Part shown: in pieces, positions 1 through 8,814 of the stretch
Numbering within the stretch: the stretch's first letter is position 1
Layout of the letters: every line of letters starts with the position of its first letter
Assembly (NCBI RefSeq): GCF_900095385.1
Contig: NZ_FMID01000029.1
Location: forward strand, 1 to 49,614
DNA from: Methanoculleus chikugoensis
GTDB lineage: Archaea; Halobacteriota; Methanomicrobia; Methanomicrobiales; Methanoculleaceae
Direction: 5' to 3'
Length of the DNA: 49,614 nucleotides
Made by a program: the position numbers and the translations under genes
Notes under the pieces: model-generated
Told to the model about the DNA's origin: nothing
Databases searched by the model: none
Seen by the model: the letters and a program-made list of their open reading frames with translations, nothing else

Positions 1-397
1 AAATATCATCTTTTGGAAATATCCCCGGCCGGCAGCGGTACCGGTGTTTCAGGGTATTTCGGACTCCGGGTGCACAGTTCCTGGACCTGTGCCGGAGCGC
101 TCGGGAGGATAAGGCAAAGGAGTCTGAATCTCTCGGGGGGAGCTCGCCCCCGGAAGATCCCGCCTCGTCATCCATTCATCGGACGCTGCCGCTAGATAGA
201 TCGGGAATGCCGCACGCCAGGGGATACCGGCGAGATATCCCCCGCTCATCTCAGGGATCAGCACCCCGAACCCCATAGCGGCTGCCTGATAGCCGAACCG
301 AGGACTCCGGCGCGGGCGATGCTGAAGAGGTCTGTCTGCTAATATTGCGTACAGGGAATTGCGATGAACTGCTTGAACGTTGAACTCTCAAAACGGA
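1..397. other. Unassigned left-edge region
   Basis: I recognise no convincing gene here. On the minus strand an open frame at 49-276, extendable upstream, encodes a short Gly/Ala/hydrophobic stretch that might be a membrane-protein remnant. It then turns into low-complexity Pro/Arg/Ser sequence typical of a shadow frame. A G-rich/C-rich inverted pair near 137-154 could form a hairpin. No clear promoter or ribosome binding site points to a coding start. Confidence 0.3.
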
Positions 398-482
398 CGC
401 CGAGGGGGAGATTTGAACTCCCGAGGTGCCAGGCACCAGTGGCTTTCGAGGCCACCGCCTTCCCGGACTAGACTACCTCGGC
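398..482 (-). tRNA. tRNA-Ser (CGA)
   Basis: Read on the minus strand, the 85-nt sequence folds as a class II tRNA. The acceptor is GCCGAGG/CCTCGGC, the anticodon stem GTGGC/GCCAC encloses the loop CTCGAAA (anticodon CGA, reading UCG), and there is a long variable arm as expected for serine. The T-arm contains GTTCAAATC. The discriminator is G and no CCA is encoded. An A/T-rich box around 516-524 on the minus strand lies at a plausible TATA distance upstream of the mature 5' end. Confidence 0.95.
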
Positions 483-533
483 ACAGAATCAGCCTAGAGT
501 ATTTAGGCTCTACGACTATAATAGTATCGAGAT

Positions 534-737
534 ATGCTCTGTCGATTCACCCTTATCCCGGACGGCGACGTGCTGGTCTACCGCGGGCGGCCGGGCGACA
601 CGTATGAGACCGCCCTCCTCTCCTTCGGGCTCAATCCGGATACGGCGCTGATATTCCGTCGCGGACGGAGCGTTCCGCAGGACGAAGAAATAACAGGGGA
701 AGAAGCCGGGATCTTCCTGGCCTCTTCGCGCGGGTGA
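534..737 (+). CDS. Small MoaD/ThiS-family (ubiquitin-fold) protein
   Basis: The product is 67 aa. It has the beta-grasp pattern of MoaD/ThiS/SAMP proteins: an N-terminal strand pair, a helix around residues 24-33, then ALIFRRGRSVPQDEEI, which matches the usual 'V-F-R-D-G-K-P-V-P-E-D' strand-turn-strand. Family members act as sulfur carriers or protein modifiers after C-terminal adenylation by an E1-like enzyme. This one ends Ser-Ser-Arg-Gly rather than Gly-Gly, so its activity as carrier or modifier is uncertain. An A/T box near 500-507 sits about 30 nt upstream of the ATG, consistent with a nearly leaderless mRNA. The gene runs convergent to the chaperonin gene, with a single base between the two stop codons. 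Confidence 0.7.
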   Translation: MLCRFTLIPDGDVLVYRGRPGDTYETALLSFGLNPDTALIFRRGRSVPQDEEITGEEAGIFLASSRG

Positions 738-738
738 C

Positions 739-2328
739 TTATTGTGCGGCCGGCTTTCCGGTCTGGGTGATCATCATGTCGTCGACGCGGACGAGGAGCA
801 TGGCCGTCTCGGTCGCGCTCTTAATCGCCTGGGTCTTCACCCGCTCGGGCTCGATGACCCCGGCCTCAAGCATGTCGACGATCTCGCCGGTGTAGACGTT
901 GAGCCCGGCGTACTTCGCGCCGTCGGCGTGGGCCTTCCGGAGAGCGACGACCTTGTCGATGGTGTCGAACCCGGAGTTCTCCGCGAGAGTTCTCGGGATG
1001 ACCTCGAACGCGTTCGCAAACGCTTCGATGGCAAGTTGGGCCCGGCCGCCGACGGTTGCGGCGTAGTCGCGGATGCGCATCTGGAGTTCGGTCTCGACCG
1101 CTCCGCCGCCGACGACAAACTTACCGTCCTCGATGGCGTCCTGGATGACCCGGGCCGCGTCGTAGACCGCCCGCTCGAGTTCGTCAAGCAGGAGCTGGGA
1201 GGTGCCGCGCAGGAGGACCGTGACGGCCTTCGGGTTGTCGCACCCGGAGATGATCGTCAGGTCGGCGTCGGGGACCTCCTCGGCTGCTTCGGCGTGGCCG
1301 AGCGTCTCCCCGGTGAGTTCCTCGGGCTTGTTGACGATGGTGCCGCAGAGTGCTCTCGCGGCGAACTTCATATCCTCTTCTTTCACGTCCTCGACGGCGT
1401 AGACGCCGTGCTTGGCAAGGTAGTACTGCACCGCGTCGGCGATCCCCTTCTGGCAGAGGACGACGTTCGCACCGGCGGCAACGATCTGCTCGGCAAGTTT
1501 CCGGAGGGACTCGCGTTCCTGCTCGGAGAACGCCTTCATCTGGTCGGAGGAGGTGATCTTGATCTTCGACTTCACCTGGGTCTTCGTGATCTCGAGCGGC
1601 TGGGCGAGCAGGGCGACTTTAGCGTCCGTGACCTTATCGGGCATCTGCTCGAATACGCGCTTCTTGTCGATGACGATGCCCCGGATCAGTTCGGCGTCGT
1701 CCATCGAGTCGCCGACCTGCTTCTTGATCTTGATATCGTCCTCGTCCACGGCGTAGGTGCCCCGGCCGGTCTCGGTCGCGACCTGCTGCACCGCGTCCAC
1801 CACGATGCCGGAGATCCGGTCCTTGATCGCCTCGATGGACTTTCCGGTCATGGCGGTTCCGGCGAGTTTGATGAGGTTCTCCCGGTCGTCGGCACTGATG
1901 GCGATGGCCAGGTCATCGAGGATCGAGAGAGCCTTCTCCATGCCGAGCTGGTAACCGTTCGCGATGATGGTGGGATGAACCTCCTGGGCGAGCAGCGTCT
2001 CCGCCTCTTCCATAAGGGACCCCACGAGCACGGTCGCGGTCGTGGTGCCGTCGCCGACCTCGTCGTCCTGGGTCTCCGCAACCTCAACGACCAGCTTGCC
2101 GCCGGGGTGCTGCACGGACATCTCGTGCAGGATGGTTGCCCCGTCGTTCGTGATCACCACATCGCCGGTGGAGCTGACCAGCATCTTGTCCATTCCCCTG
2201 GGACCGAGTGTCGTCCGAACGGCGGCCGCAATTGCCTTTGCAGCCATGATATTCGAGCGTTGCGCCTCGAACCCGCGAGTGCGCTCAACATTGTCCCGTA
2301 AAATAATGATGGGCTGTCCAGCAAGCAT
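739..2328 (-). CDS. ths: Thermosome subunit (group II chaperonin)
   Basis: This 529-aa protein is a subunit of the archaeal cytosolic chaperonin, which forms a double-ring ATP-driven folding chamber with a built-in lid. Diagnostic motifs are [10 protein letters not shown] (41-50), NDGATIL (61-67), the ATP-binding GDGTT (92-96), and GGGAVE in the C-terminal equatorial domain. Length is normal (520-560). The C-terminus ends in TQTGKPAAQ instead of the Gly-Gly-Met repeats common in the family. The start is supported by a strong AAGGAGGA ribosome binding site about 7 nt upstream on the minus strand and a TATA box further up. It is monocistronic and convergent with the small ubiquitin-fold gene. 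Other thermosome paralogues probably exist elsewhere in the genome. Confidence 0.97.
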   Translation of the reverse strand: MLAGQPIIILRDNVERTRGFEAQRSNIMAAKAIAAAVRTTLGPRGMDKMLVSSTGDVVITNDGATILHEMSVQHPGGKLVVEVAETQDDEVGDGTTTATVLVGSLMEEAETLLAQEVHPTIIANGYQLGMEKALSILDDLAIAISADDRENLIKLAGTAMTGKSIEAIKDRISGIVVDAVQQVATETGRGTYAVDEDDIKIKKQVGDSMDDAELIRGIVIDKKRVFEQMPDKVTDAKVALLAQPLEITKTQVKSKIKITSSDQMKAFSEQERESLRKLAEQIVAAGANVVLCQKGIADAVQYYLAKHGVYAVEDVKEEDMKFAARALCGTIVNKPEELTGETLGHAEAAEEVPDADLTIISGCDNPKAVTVLLRGTSQLLLDELERAVYDAARVIQDAIEDGKFVVGGGAVETELQMRIRDYAATVGGRAQLAIEAFANAFEVIPRTLAENSGFDTIDKVVALRKAHADGAKYAGLNVYTGEIVDMLEAGVIEPERVKTQAIKSATETAMLLVRVDDMMITQTGKPAAQ

Positions 2329-2368
2329 TGTATAATCCTCCTTTGCTCGTTAGGTTTGTTCAGAGGTT

Positions 2369-2380
2369 CTATATAAATTA
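2369..2380 (-). promoter_or_regulatory. TATA box of the thermosome gene
   Basis: On the minus strand the sequence reads TAATTTATATAG, an archaeal TATA element about 45 nt upstream of the thermosome ATG. It predicts a transcription start near 2345-2350 and a leader of about 20 nt carrying the Shine-Dalgarno sequence. Confidence 0.6.
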
Positions 2381-2541
2381 GTCGATGGTGGCCGGCCTTC
2401 CCCGGACGTCCGGACCGAACGGCGGTGATGCATCATCCGTCAGCCGCTGCTACGCGCCCGGACACCCCACACGGGGCGCCGTCCGTTTCACCGCTCCCGC
2501 TGGAGCGCGATCCGGGCGTATCGAAAAAAGTGGCGGGCCGT

Positions 2542-3156
2542 TCACCCGAGCCTCGATATCACGAAGAGCGAGTGGACCGGGACCCCCTCGACCTCCCGGA
2601 CGCCCCGCTTGTCGAAGAGCGACCAGACCGCCATCGGCGTGGCCCCGTGCTGCCGGAGGAACGCAATCGTCTCGGAGAGCGTCGTCCCGGTCGTGACGAC
2701 ATCGTCGACGATGATGCACCGCTGTCCGGTGATCGCGGAGAAGGTGCCCGAGAGCGATCCGGTGGGGGTCTCGCTCCGGCTGTGCTTCGCCGGGAGGTAG
2801 ACCGCGAGTTTCAGCCCCTCTTCTGCGGCGATGAGGGTGGCGAGCGGGGCGCCCGACGGCGCGATCCCGACGACTGTGTCGGGAAGGTCGTCGACGGCGC
2901 GTACGACGCTTCCTTCCGCCAGGTAGAGGAAGCGTTTGAGCATCATCATCGCCATGTCGTTTAAAAGAACGCCGTGGCTCCCTACGGCCGCCCAGTCGAT
3001 GTGGACGTCTTTTGGCGCCTCCATACCCTTCTGCTGGGTGAGCAGCCAGGTGACCGTCTCCATCGAGAGACCCAGCTCGTCGGAGATCTGGCCCGGGGTG
3101 TGCCCTTCTGCCTGGAGCGCTTTTGCCTTCGTGATCAGTTCTTCGAGCGCGGACAT
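2542..3156 (-). CDS. gfcR: GfcR-type transcription regulator (orotate phosphoribosyltransferase-like)
   Basis: The product is 204 aa. An N-terminal helix-turn-helix (about residues 15-42, including GQISDELGLSMETVTWLL) is fused to a type I phosphoribosyltransferase domain whose PRPP loop IVDDVVTTGTTL lies at 149-160. The HTH distinguishes it from catalytic PyrE. In Haloferax volcanii the homologue GfcR regulates central carbon metabolism genes. By family logic the PRT domain senses PRPP or nucleotides here. It is the last gene of a minus-strand cluster, 21 nt after nob1 and downstream of prs (the PRPP-making enzyme), which strengthens the idea of PRPP sensing. Which genes it controls in a methanogen cannot be read from this window. 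Confidence 0.85.
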   Translation of the reverse strand: MSALEELITKAKALQAEGHTPGQISDELGLSMETVTWLLTQQKGMEAPKDVHIDWAAVGSHGVLLNDMAMMMLKRFLYLAEGSVVRAVDDLPDTVVGIAPSGAPLATLIAAEEGLKLAVYLPAKHSRSETPTGSLSGTFSAITGQRCIIVDDVVTTGTTLSETIAFLRQHGATPMAVWSLFDKRGVREVEGVPVHSLFVISRLG

Positions 3157-3177
3157 GAAGAAAAGATATCCGGGTGA

Positions 3178-3633
3178 TTATTTAAGTTTTCTTTTGATTG
3201 GTGCGCCGCAGATCGGGCAGTCTCCCGGCTCCTTCCAGTACCGCCCGCACCCGCTGCACCGGTAGCGCCACCGGATCGGCCGGGCTGGCCGTTGCCTGAT
3301 GCTCCGGGTCTCGATGCCGAGACGATGAGCGACGTTCTGGACGGCGAAGTCGTCGGTGACGAGGACGGCCGAGAGTTCCAGCGCGAGCGCAAGGATATCC
3401 CGGTCGGTTCCGGAGAGCACCCCGGCATCTCCGGTCCGGAGCGCGGCGGCATCAACCCGCGAGAGGTCTTCCTCGCGCGGCTCCCGAACCCTGAGCCCCG
3501 CGGCCGAAAGAACCTCGAACCGGCATTTCGCGTGGGTGTCGGAGAGTTCCGCGACGACCGACGGCGTGGTCGCGATCGGGCCGTCGAGGGGGATCTCCGC
3601 AAAAAAGGCCGAGGCGTCGAGGACGAGTGTCAT
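3178..3633 (-). CDS. nob1: Endonuclease Nob1 (PIN domain plus zinc ribbon)
   Basis: The product is 151 aa and is the archaeal Nob1 type. It has an N-terminal PIN nuclease domain starting LVLDASAFF, with further acidic residues (TDRDILALALEL, LVTDDFAVQN). It ends in a rubredoxin-like zinc ribbon with two Cys-x2-Cys knuckles (CSGCG ... CPICG) and a basic tail. Nob1 cleaves the precursor of 16S rRNA at its 3' end (site D) during small-subunit maturation. The ATG at 3631-3633 overlaps the stop of rtcA by 4 nt (ATGA), implying translational coupling. The same frame is open much further upstream but crosses rtcA and is not coding there. Length fits the family (about 150-160). Confidence 0.92.
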   Translation of the reverse strand: MTLVLDASAFFAEIPLDGPIATTPSVVAELSDTHAKCRFEVLSAAGLRVREPREEDLSRVDAAALRTGDAGVLSGTDRDILALALELSAVLVTDDFAVQNVAHRLGIETRSIRQRPARPIRWRYRCSGCGRYWKEPGDCPICGAPIKRKLK

Positions 3634-4616
3634 GCGGAGAACCTCACGGCATCGTCCTTTCGGCACCGGATCGCGTACCCGAACTCGGAGAGGAGAGAGC
3701 CTGCGGTCTCTGCGTGCATCGAGAGGGTATGGGTGCTGTACTCGCCCCCGTAGAGGGCGAGGTAGACGAGGAGCTGGTCGGCGAGATGGACGTCGACCGT
3801 GCCGGGGCTGCGGCACTCGTCGGCGAGTTCCCGTGCCGCCGTCCGGCCCACCTCTTCGGCGGGAAGCCCCCGCCTCCCGAGCGCGACGGCTCCCTTCGCA
3901 CCGTTCCATGCCGTGACCGAACTCCCGACGCTTGCCCCGCTCCCGCGGGAGTCGAGGACGGCGGTGCAGGAGAGCCTGAGTTCCCGGTTCAGGAGATCGC
4001 GTGCGGCCGTTGCCTGGCGCTCCACGACGTGCGCGGGGAGGCCGGCCGAAGAGGATACGATCCCGCAGCCCGCCTCCTCCCCTTCCGGGATCGCGATCGG
4101 GGCCGGGCGGGACGGCTCCACCCTGACGCGCACCCGCCCCCCTCCGCGGGGATAATACCCCCTCTCGAGCACCGTGATCTCGATCGAGGCCCCGGCGCGG
4201 CGGAGCACCGGCGCGAGGACGTGCTCTAGGTAGTCGATGGTCGGGCTCCACGGCACCTCGGTTCCGCCCGAGACGGTGATGCTCCCGCCGGCGGCGAGGG
4301 CGACCGGGAGCCACGCCTGGACGATGAGGGGTATGCTCCCGGCGGTGCCGGGGTCGATCGCGAGGTCCGTCCGCCGGATCAGGCCGGGGGTAAACGAGAT
4401 CTCCCTGCTTCCCGGCGAGAGGCCCGTGCATTCTGCGTCGCAGGCCCCGGCGACCGCCCGGACTGCGGCGATGTGCTGGGGAGCGAGCCCGGGATTCTTC
4501 CGGTTCTGCCGGATCCTCGTCACGGTGACCGGTTCGGCGGAGAGCGCCGATAAGGCGACCGCCAGACGGAGGATCTGCCCGCCCCCCTCGAGGTGTGATC
4601 CGTCAACGGTGAGCAT
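3630..4616 (-). CDS. rtcA: RNA 3'-terminal phosphate cyclase
   Basis: This 328-aa enzyme converts an RNA 3'-phosphate to a 2',3'-cyclic phosphate using ATP through an adenylated histidine. The N-terminus DGSHLEGGGQILRLAVALS is the RtcA signature. Near the C-terminus, DVHLADQLLVYLAL is followed by GGEYSTHTLSMHAE, which supplies the histidine expected to become adenylated. Length is typical (325-345). It overlaps prs by 14 nt upstream and nob1 by 4 nt downstream, so it is the middle of a tight operon. Pairing with Nob1 puts two RNA 3'-end enzymes side by side. Confidence 0.95.
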   Translation of the reverse strand: MLTVDGSHLEGGGQILRLAVALSALSAEPVTVTRIRQNRKNPGLAPQHIAAVRAVAGACDAECTGLSPGSREISFTPGLIRRTDLAIDPGTAGSIPLIVQAWLPVALAAGGSITVSGGTEVPWSPTIDYLEHVLAPVLRRAGASIEITVLERGYYPRGGGRVRVRVEPSRPAPIAIPEGEEAGCGIVSSSAGLPAHVVERQATAARDLLNRELRLSCTAVLDSRGSGASVGSSVTAWNGAKGAVALGRRGLPAEEVGRTAARELADECRSPGTVDVHLADQLLVYLALYGGEYSTHTLSMHAETAGSLLSEFGYAIRCRKDDAVRFSA

Positions 4617-5460
4617 CTTCTTTGATCGCGGTGACGATAGCGCTTGCAGCCGATATGAAACTTGAGGCGTTCTCGTAGGTGTCGCTGGAGACGACCGAAG
4701 AGACTCCCGCCGCCCGCAGGCGGGTGTAGGCGCCGCTCGTGAGCACCCCGTGGACGCAGGCGGCGTGGATGGACGCGGCTCCCTGCTCCCGGAGCATGCA
4801 GGCGGCGGTCGCGAGGGTTCCGCCGGTGGATATGATATCGTCCACGATCACGGCGTCCCGGCCGGCCGCATCGATGGTCTTCGGAGCAATCCTGACCTCC
4901 TCGCCCGAGAGCCGGGTCTTCTCGAGGTGATCGCAGTCCCACCCGCCGACCGCCGCGACGTCCGAAGCGAAGTCGATCGCGCCCTCGTCCGGGGCGAGGA
5001 TCAGGGGGTTTTTCAGGCGCAGGTCGCCGATGTAGCCTCCGACGGCCGGGGCGATGGTGACGTTCTTTGCCGGGACACCGAAGTGGCTCAGCACGCCCGG
5101 GTCGTGGATGTTGACGACGTAGATCCGCTCGATGCCGGTCGAGAGGGCCCGTGCGACGGCCCGGGCGCTGATCGGTTCGCCCGGGGAGAAACGTTTGTCC
5201 TGCCGGGAGTAGCCGAGATACGGAACCACCAGCGTGTTCCTCGAATGATCGGCGGCATCGATAGCGAGAAGAGTCTGCATGAACATATCGTTGTCCACGA
5301 TGCTGCTGACGATCAGGGTTTCGTCGTCCAGTTCTCCGCACTTAAGATACAGTTCCCCGTCGGGAAATCGGGTGAATTTCGTCTCGACCAGTGAGACTCC
5401 CAGTCTTTCGGCGACGCGGGCTGCGAGAACCTGGGACCGTTCCGTGCTGATTATTCTCAT
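4603..5460 (-). CDS. prs: Ribose-phosphate pyrophosphokinase (PRPP synthetase)
   Basis: This 285-aa archaeal-type PRPP synthetase makes PRPP from ribose 5-phosphate and ATP, feeding purine, pyrimidine, histidine and cofactor synthesis. It shows the ATP loop region YLGYSRQDKRF (81-91) and the ribose-phosphate/PRPP loop VIVDDIISTGGTL (204-216), plus FPDGE near residue 32. It is shorter than bacterial Prs (about 315), as usual for archaea. The ATG has AAAGGTG 5-8 nt upstream on the minus strand. Its promoter lies in the short A/T-rich gap shared with lonB, transcribed in the opposite direction. It is the first gene of prs-rtcA-nob1-gfcR. Confidence 0.95.
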   Translation of the reverse strand: MRIISTERSQVLAARVAERLGVSLVETKFTRFPDGELYLKCGELDDETLIVSSIVDNDMFMQTLLAIDAADHSRNTLVVPYLGYSRQDKRFSPGEPISARAVARALSTGIERIYVVNIHDPGVLSHFGVPAKNVTIAPAVGGYIGDLRLKNPLILAPDEGAIDFASDVAAVGGWDCDHLEKTRLSGEEVRIAPKTIDAAGRDAVIVDDIISTGGTLATAACMLREQGAASIHAACVHGVLTSGAYTRLRAAGVSSVVSSDTYENASSFISAASAIVTAIKEDAHR

Positions 5461-5499
5461 GAAACACCTTTGGTAGAAAGTATTTGAACGAGGATGAAT

Positions 5500-5512
5500 A
5501 AATTATATAAGT
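5500..5512. promoter_or_regulatory. Shared divergent TATA region for prs and lonB
   Basis: The sequence AAATTATATAAG is near-symmetrical and lies between the two divergent starts. On the plus strand it is about 30-40 nt before the lonB ATG at 5542. On the minus strand it is about 40-50 nt before the prs ATG. Both distances allow a short leader with a ribosome binding site. Confidence 0.55.
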
Positions 5513-5541
5513 ACCAGTGCAGCAAAGAGGTAAACTCGACG

Positions 5542-7479
5542 ATGGATTCGACGCAAACACCAGAAATTCCCAACATTGAGCTCACGAACGACGAACTGGA
5601 GGAGACGGATGTCTTTTCCGGCCTTGAGCTGAGCGCATCGTCGGATATCGACGTACCCCCGAATCTCATCGACCAGGTCATCGGCCAGGAGCATGCCGTC
5701 GAGGTGATCCGGAAGGCCGCCGTCCAGCGCAGGCACGTGATGATGATCGGCACCCCCGGGACCGGCAAATCGATGCTGGCGAAGGCGATGGCCGAGCTCC
5801 TCCCGAAAGAGGAACTACAGGACATCCTGGTCTACCCGAATCCTGAGGATAACAATAACCCCATCATCAGGACCGTCCCCTCCGGCCGCGGCAAGCAGAT
5901 CGTGAACGCCCACAAGGTGGAGGCGCGCAAGAAGATCCAGATGCGGAGCACCCTCATCATGCTCCTCATCATCGGCATCATCGGCTACGCGATCATCACC
6001 TACCAGTGGCTCATGGGCGTCATCGCCGCCGCATTCGTCTTCATGGCGCTGAAGTATTCGATGCCCCGCGAGGAGGCGATGGTGCCGAAACTCCTGATAT
6101 CCCACGACCCGAACACCACGGCGCCCTTCATCGACGCCACCGGTTCGCACGCGGGCGCCCTGCTCGGCGACGTCCGGCACGACCCCTTCCAGAGCGGCGG
6201 GCTTGAGACGCCGTCCCACGATCGCGTCGAGGGAGGGGCCATCCACCGGGCGCACGGCGGGGTGCTCTTCATCGACGAGATCAACACCCTCACCCCCCAT
6301 TCCCAGCAGAACCTGCTGACCGCGCTCCAGGAGGGCACCTTCCCGATCACCGGCCAGAGCGAGCGCTCGAGCGGCGCGATGGTCCGGACGGAACCGGTTC
6401 CCTGCCGGTTCGTGATGATCGCGGCGGGCAACCTCGACGCCATCCAGGGGATGCACCCGGCGCTCCGGTCGCGTATCCGGGGCTACGGCTACGAGGTCTA
6501 CATGCGCGAGACGATGGAGGACACCCCGGAGAACCGGAAGAAGTTCCTCCGGTTCATCGCGCAGGAGGTCAAGAACGACGGGAAGATCCCCCACTTCGAC
6601 CGCGCGGCCATGCTTGAGGTGCTCCGCGAGGCCCGGCGCCGCTCGAACCGGAAGGGTCACCTGACCCTGAAACTTCGTGACATGGGCGGGTTGATCCGGG
6701 TGGCGGGAGACCTCGCCCGGCAGGAGGGCGCGGAGTTCACCACGGCAAAGCACGTCCTCGCCGCGAAATCGGCATCCCGCTCGATCGAGGACCAGATCTC
6801 CGACGAGTACATCCGGCGGAGCCGCGACTACGACATCACCGTCATCGAGGGCACCCGGGTGGGCCGGGTGAACGGGCTTGCGGTGATGGGGAGCGACTCG
6901 GGATCGGTGCTCCCCATCATGGCCGAGGTGACCCCGATCCAGGGAGCGGCCGGCACGGTCATTGCGACCGGTATGCTGAAAGATATCGCCAAGGAGTCGA
7001 TAACGAACGTCAGTGCCCTCATCAAGAAGTTCACGGGGAAGGATATCCGGAACATGGACATCCATGTCCAGTTCATCGGCACCTACGGCGGTGTCGAGGG
7101 AGACTCGGCCTCCGTGACCGTGGCGACGGCGGTGATCAGTGCCATCGAGAATATCCCGGTGCGCCAGGACGTTGCGATGACCGGCTCTCTCTCGGTCAGG
7201 GGCGACGTCCTCCCCATCGGTGGGGTCACCTACAAGATCGAGGCGGCGGCAAAAGCCGGGATCAGGAAGGTGATCATCCCGCGGTCGAACCTCGACGACG
7301 TTCTGATCGAGGAGCGCTACCGCACGATGGTCGAGGTGGTGCCGGTCGATCACATCGAGGAGGTCCTCCAGAACGCGCTCGTCCCCGAGAACCGGGACGG
7401 ATTCCTCTCGAAGCTCCGGAAACTGGCGGTCAACCCGACCGGTCTCTTCGATCCGAACGTCGGGCGTTCCATGGTCTGA
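5542..7479 (+). CDS. lonB: Archaeal membrane-anchored ATP-dependent protease LonB
   Basis: This 645-aa AAA+ serine protease degrades unfolded and regulatory proteins. Walker A GTPGTGKS is near residue 70. Two hydrophobic segments inserted in the AAA domain (around residues 135-170) anchor it in the membrane, a hallmark of archaeal LonB. Walker B is GGVLFIDEINTL. The protease domain carries Ser522 (in VEGDSAS) and Lys565 (in GGVTYK), 43 residues apart like the Lon catalytic dyad. I chose the ATG at 5542 because an earlier in-frame ATG (5494) lies upstream of the predicted TATA box, and 5542 has an AGAGGT site about 12 nt before it. It is followed after 6 nt by tldD, so the two proteases may be co-transcribed. 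Confidence 0.95.
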   Translation: MDSTQTPEIPNIELTNDELEETDVFSGLELSASSDIDVPPNLIDQVIGQEHAVEVIRKAAVQRRHVMMIGTPGTGKSMLAKAMAELLPKEELQDILVYPNPEDNNNPIIRTVPSGRGKQIVNAHKVEARKKIQMRSTLIMLLIIGIIGYAIITYQWLMGVIAAAFVFMALKYSMPREEAMVPKLLISHDPNTTAPFIDATGSHAGALLGDVRHDPFQSGGLETPSHDRVEGGAIHRAHGGVLFIDEINTLTPHSQQNLLTALQEGTFPITGQSERSSGAMVRTEPVPCRFVMIAAGNLDAIQGMHPALRSRIRGYGYEVYMRETMEDTPENRKKFLRFIAQEVKNDGKIPHFDRAAMLEVLREARRRSNRKGHLTLKLRDMGGLIRVAGDLARQEGAEFTTAKHVLAAKSASRSIEDQISDEYIRRSRDYDITVIEGTRVGRVNGLAVMGSDSGSVLPIMAEVTPIQGAAGTVIATGMLKDIAKESITNVSALIKKFTGKDIRNMDIHVQFIGTYGGVEGDSASVTVATAVISAIENIPVRQDVAMTGSLSVRGDVLPIGGVTYKIEAAAKAGIRKVIIPRSNLDDVLIEERYRTMVEVVPVDHIEEVLQNALVPENRDGFLSKLRKLAVNPTGLFDPNVGRSMV

Positions 7480-7485
7480 TAGGTT

Positions 7486-8814
7486 ATGGCTGAAGTACGC
7501 TACTACGATATCCGGTGCGTACGCGGCGAGATCACCCTGGTCGATATCGACAACGGGGTGGTCGAGTCCGCGGGCACTTCATTTTTCGACAAAGCCGTGA
7601 TCCGGGTGCTCGGATCGAAAGGATGGGGTGTCCTCACCCGCGATCACGTCGATATCGATTCGAAACGCGAGGTTGAGCGTCTCGTCGAAGCGGCATCGCG
7701 CCTTGCGGCCGTTACGGAGGATCACCTCGACCTTGCCGACGCGCCGCGCGGCGTGCTCCCGGTTCCTCCTCTCAAGGAAGACCCGCGGGACGTCGATCTC
7801 GAGGAGAAGACCCGGCTGCTTGCCGGGATCGAGGAGGCGGCACGCGTCGCCGGGGTGGGAAACACCCGGGCGCGCTACACCGAGGGGATCGACGCGGTCC
7901 GGTTCTTGGATTCGAGCGGGAACGAGTACTCTTACGAGGCCGTCCGGTCCGGATTCTCGGTCGTCGCCATCGCTTCCAGAAACGGGGTGATGCAGATGGG
8001 GAGCGAACGCGACCACATCACGACAGGGTTCAACCTCCGGAACAAGCAGGAGTTCGGCCGGAAGGCAGGCGAGGTCGCGGTATCCCTGCTCGACGCGAAG
8101 ATTCCGAAGGGCGGGACGAAACGGGCGGTGCTCGACCCGGAGCTTGCGGGCGTCTTCACCCACGAAGCGGTCGGCCACGCGAGCGAGGGCGACCTCGTCC
8201 GCGAAGGCGCATCGGTTCTCGGCGGGAAGATCGGCGAACGTATCGGCTGTGCGGGGCTCGTCATCGTCGACGACCCCTCCCTCCCCGAGTTCGGGTTCAT
8301 CCCCGTTGACGCCGAGGGCGTCGCAGTAGAGCGGACAGAGATCGTCCGCGACGGCATCCTTTCCTCCTATCTCCACAACCGCGAGACCCTTGCGGCGGTC
8401 GGGAACGGGGTTCCCGGCCACGCCCGGTCGGAGCACGGGGCGCCGCCGATCGTCCGGATGAGCAACACCTTCATCGAGAACGGCGACGCGGCCTACGACG
8501 AGATCCTCGAGGAGTGCCGGGACGGCATCCTCCTGATCGGATCAAGAGGCGGACAGGTCGACCCCGGCCGCGGCGTCTTCCAGTTCAATGCGGAGTACGG
8601 CTACCTCATCGAAAACGGCGAGAAGGCCGGTATGGTCCGGGACGTCTCGCTCTCGGGTGAGATCCTCTCGACGCTTCACAACATCGTCCTGGTCGGCAAC
8701 GACCGGAAGATGAGCCCGGGATACTGCGGGAAAGGCGGGCAGAGCGTCCCGGTCAGCGACGGGGCGCCTCATCTCCTGCTCGAGAACGCAACCATCGGGG
8801 GGCGCGGCGAATGA
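7486..8814 (+). CDS. tldD: TldD-type metalloprotease subunit
   Basis: The product is 442 aa. It contains the TldD zinc site His226-Glu-Ala-Val-Gly-His231 (HExxxH), with a conserved Cys in the C-terminal GYCGKGGQ segment as the likely third ligand. TldD forms a heterodimer with TldE and cleaves unfolded or small peptides; in bacteria it matures microcin-type peptides and degrades the antitoxin CcdA. The next gene overlaps it by 4 nt (ATGA) and encodes the TldE partner. No ribosomally made peptide substrate is obvious nearby. It starts 6 nt after lonB, suggesting a proteolysis operon. Confidence 0.94.
   Translation: MAEVRYYDIRCVRGEITLVDIDNGVVESAGTSFFDKAVIRVLGSKGWGVLTRDHVDIDSKREVERLVEAASRLAAVTEDHLDLADAPRGVLPVPPLKEDPRDVDLEEKTRLLAGIEEAARVAGVGNTRARYTEGIDAVRFLDSSGNEYSYEAVRSGFSVVAIASRNGVMQMGSERDHITTGFNLRNKQEFGRKAGEVAVSLLDAKIPKGGTKRAVLDPELAGVFTHEAVGHASEGDLVREGASVLGGKIGERIGCAGLVIVDDPSLPEFGFIPVDAEGVAVERTEIVRDGILSSYLHNRETLAAVGNGVPGHARSEHGAPPIVRMSNTFIENGDAAYDEILEECRDGILLIGSRGGQVDPGRGVFQFNAEYGYLIENGEKAGMVRDVSLSGEILSTLHNIVLVGNDRKMSPGYCGKGGQSVPVSDGAPHLLLENATIGGRGE

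Noticed and set aside
742-2301. Long open frame (519 aa) on the plus strand opposite the thermosome gene
   Set aside because: It mirrors the chaperonin frame in GC-rich DNA, is full of low-complexity Asp/Gly/Leu/His, and has no ribosome site or family motif.
3634-4431. N-terminal 266-residue extension of the nob1 frame
   Set aside because: It runs entirely inside rtcA in another register and is Arg/Pro/Gly-rich. The true start is the ATG overlapping the rtcA stop.
5494-5541. Earlier ATG for lonB
   Set aside because: It lies upstream of the predicted TATA box, so it would not be on the mRNA; ATG 5542 has a ribosome binding site.
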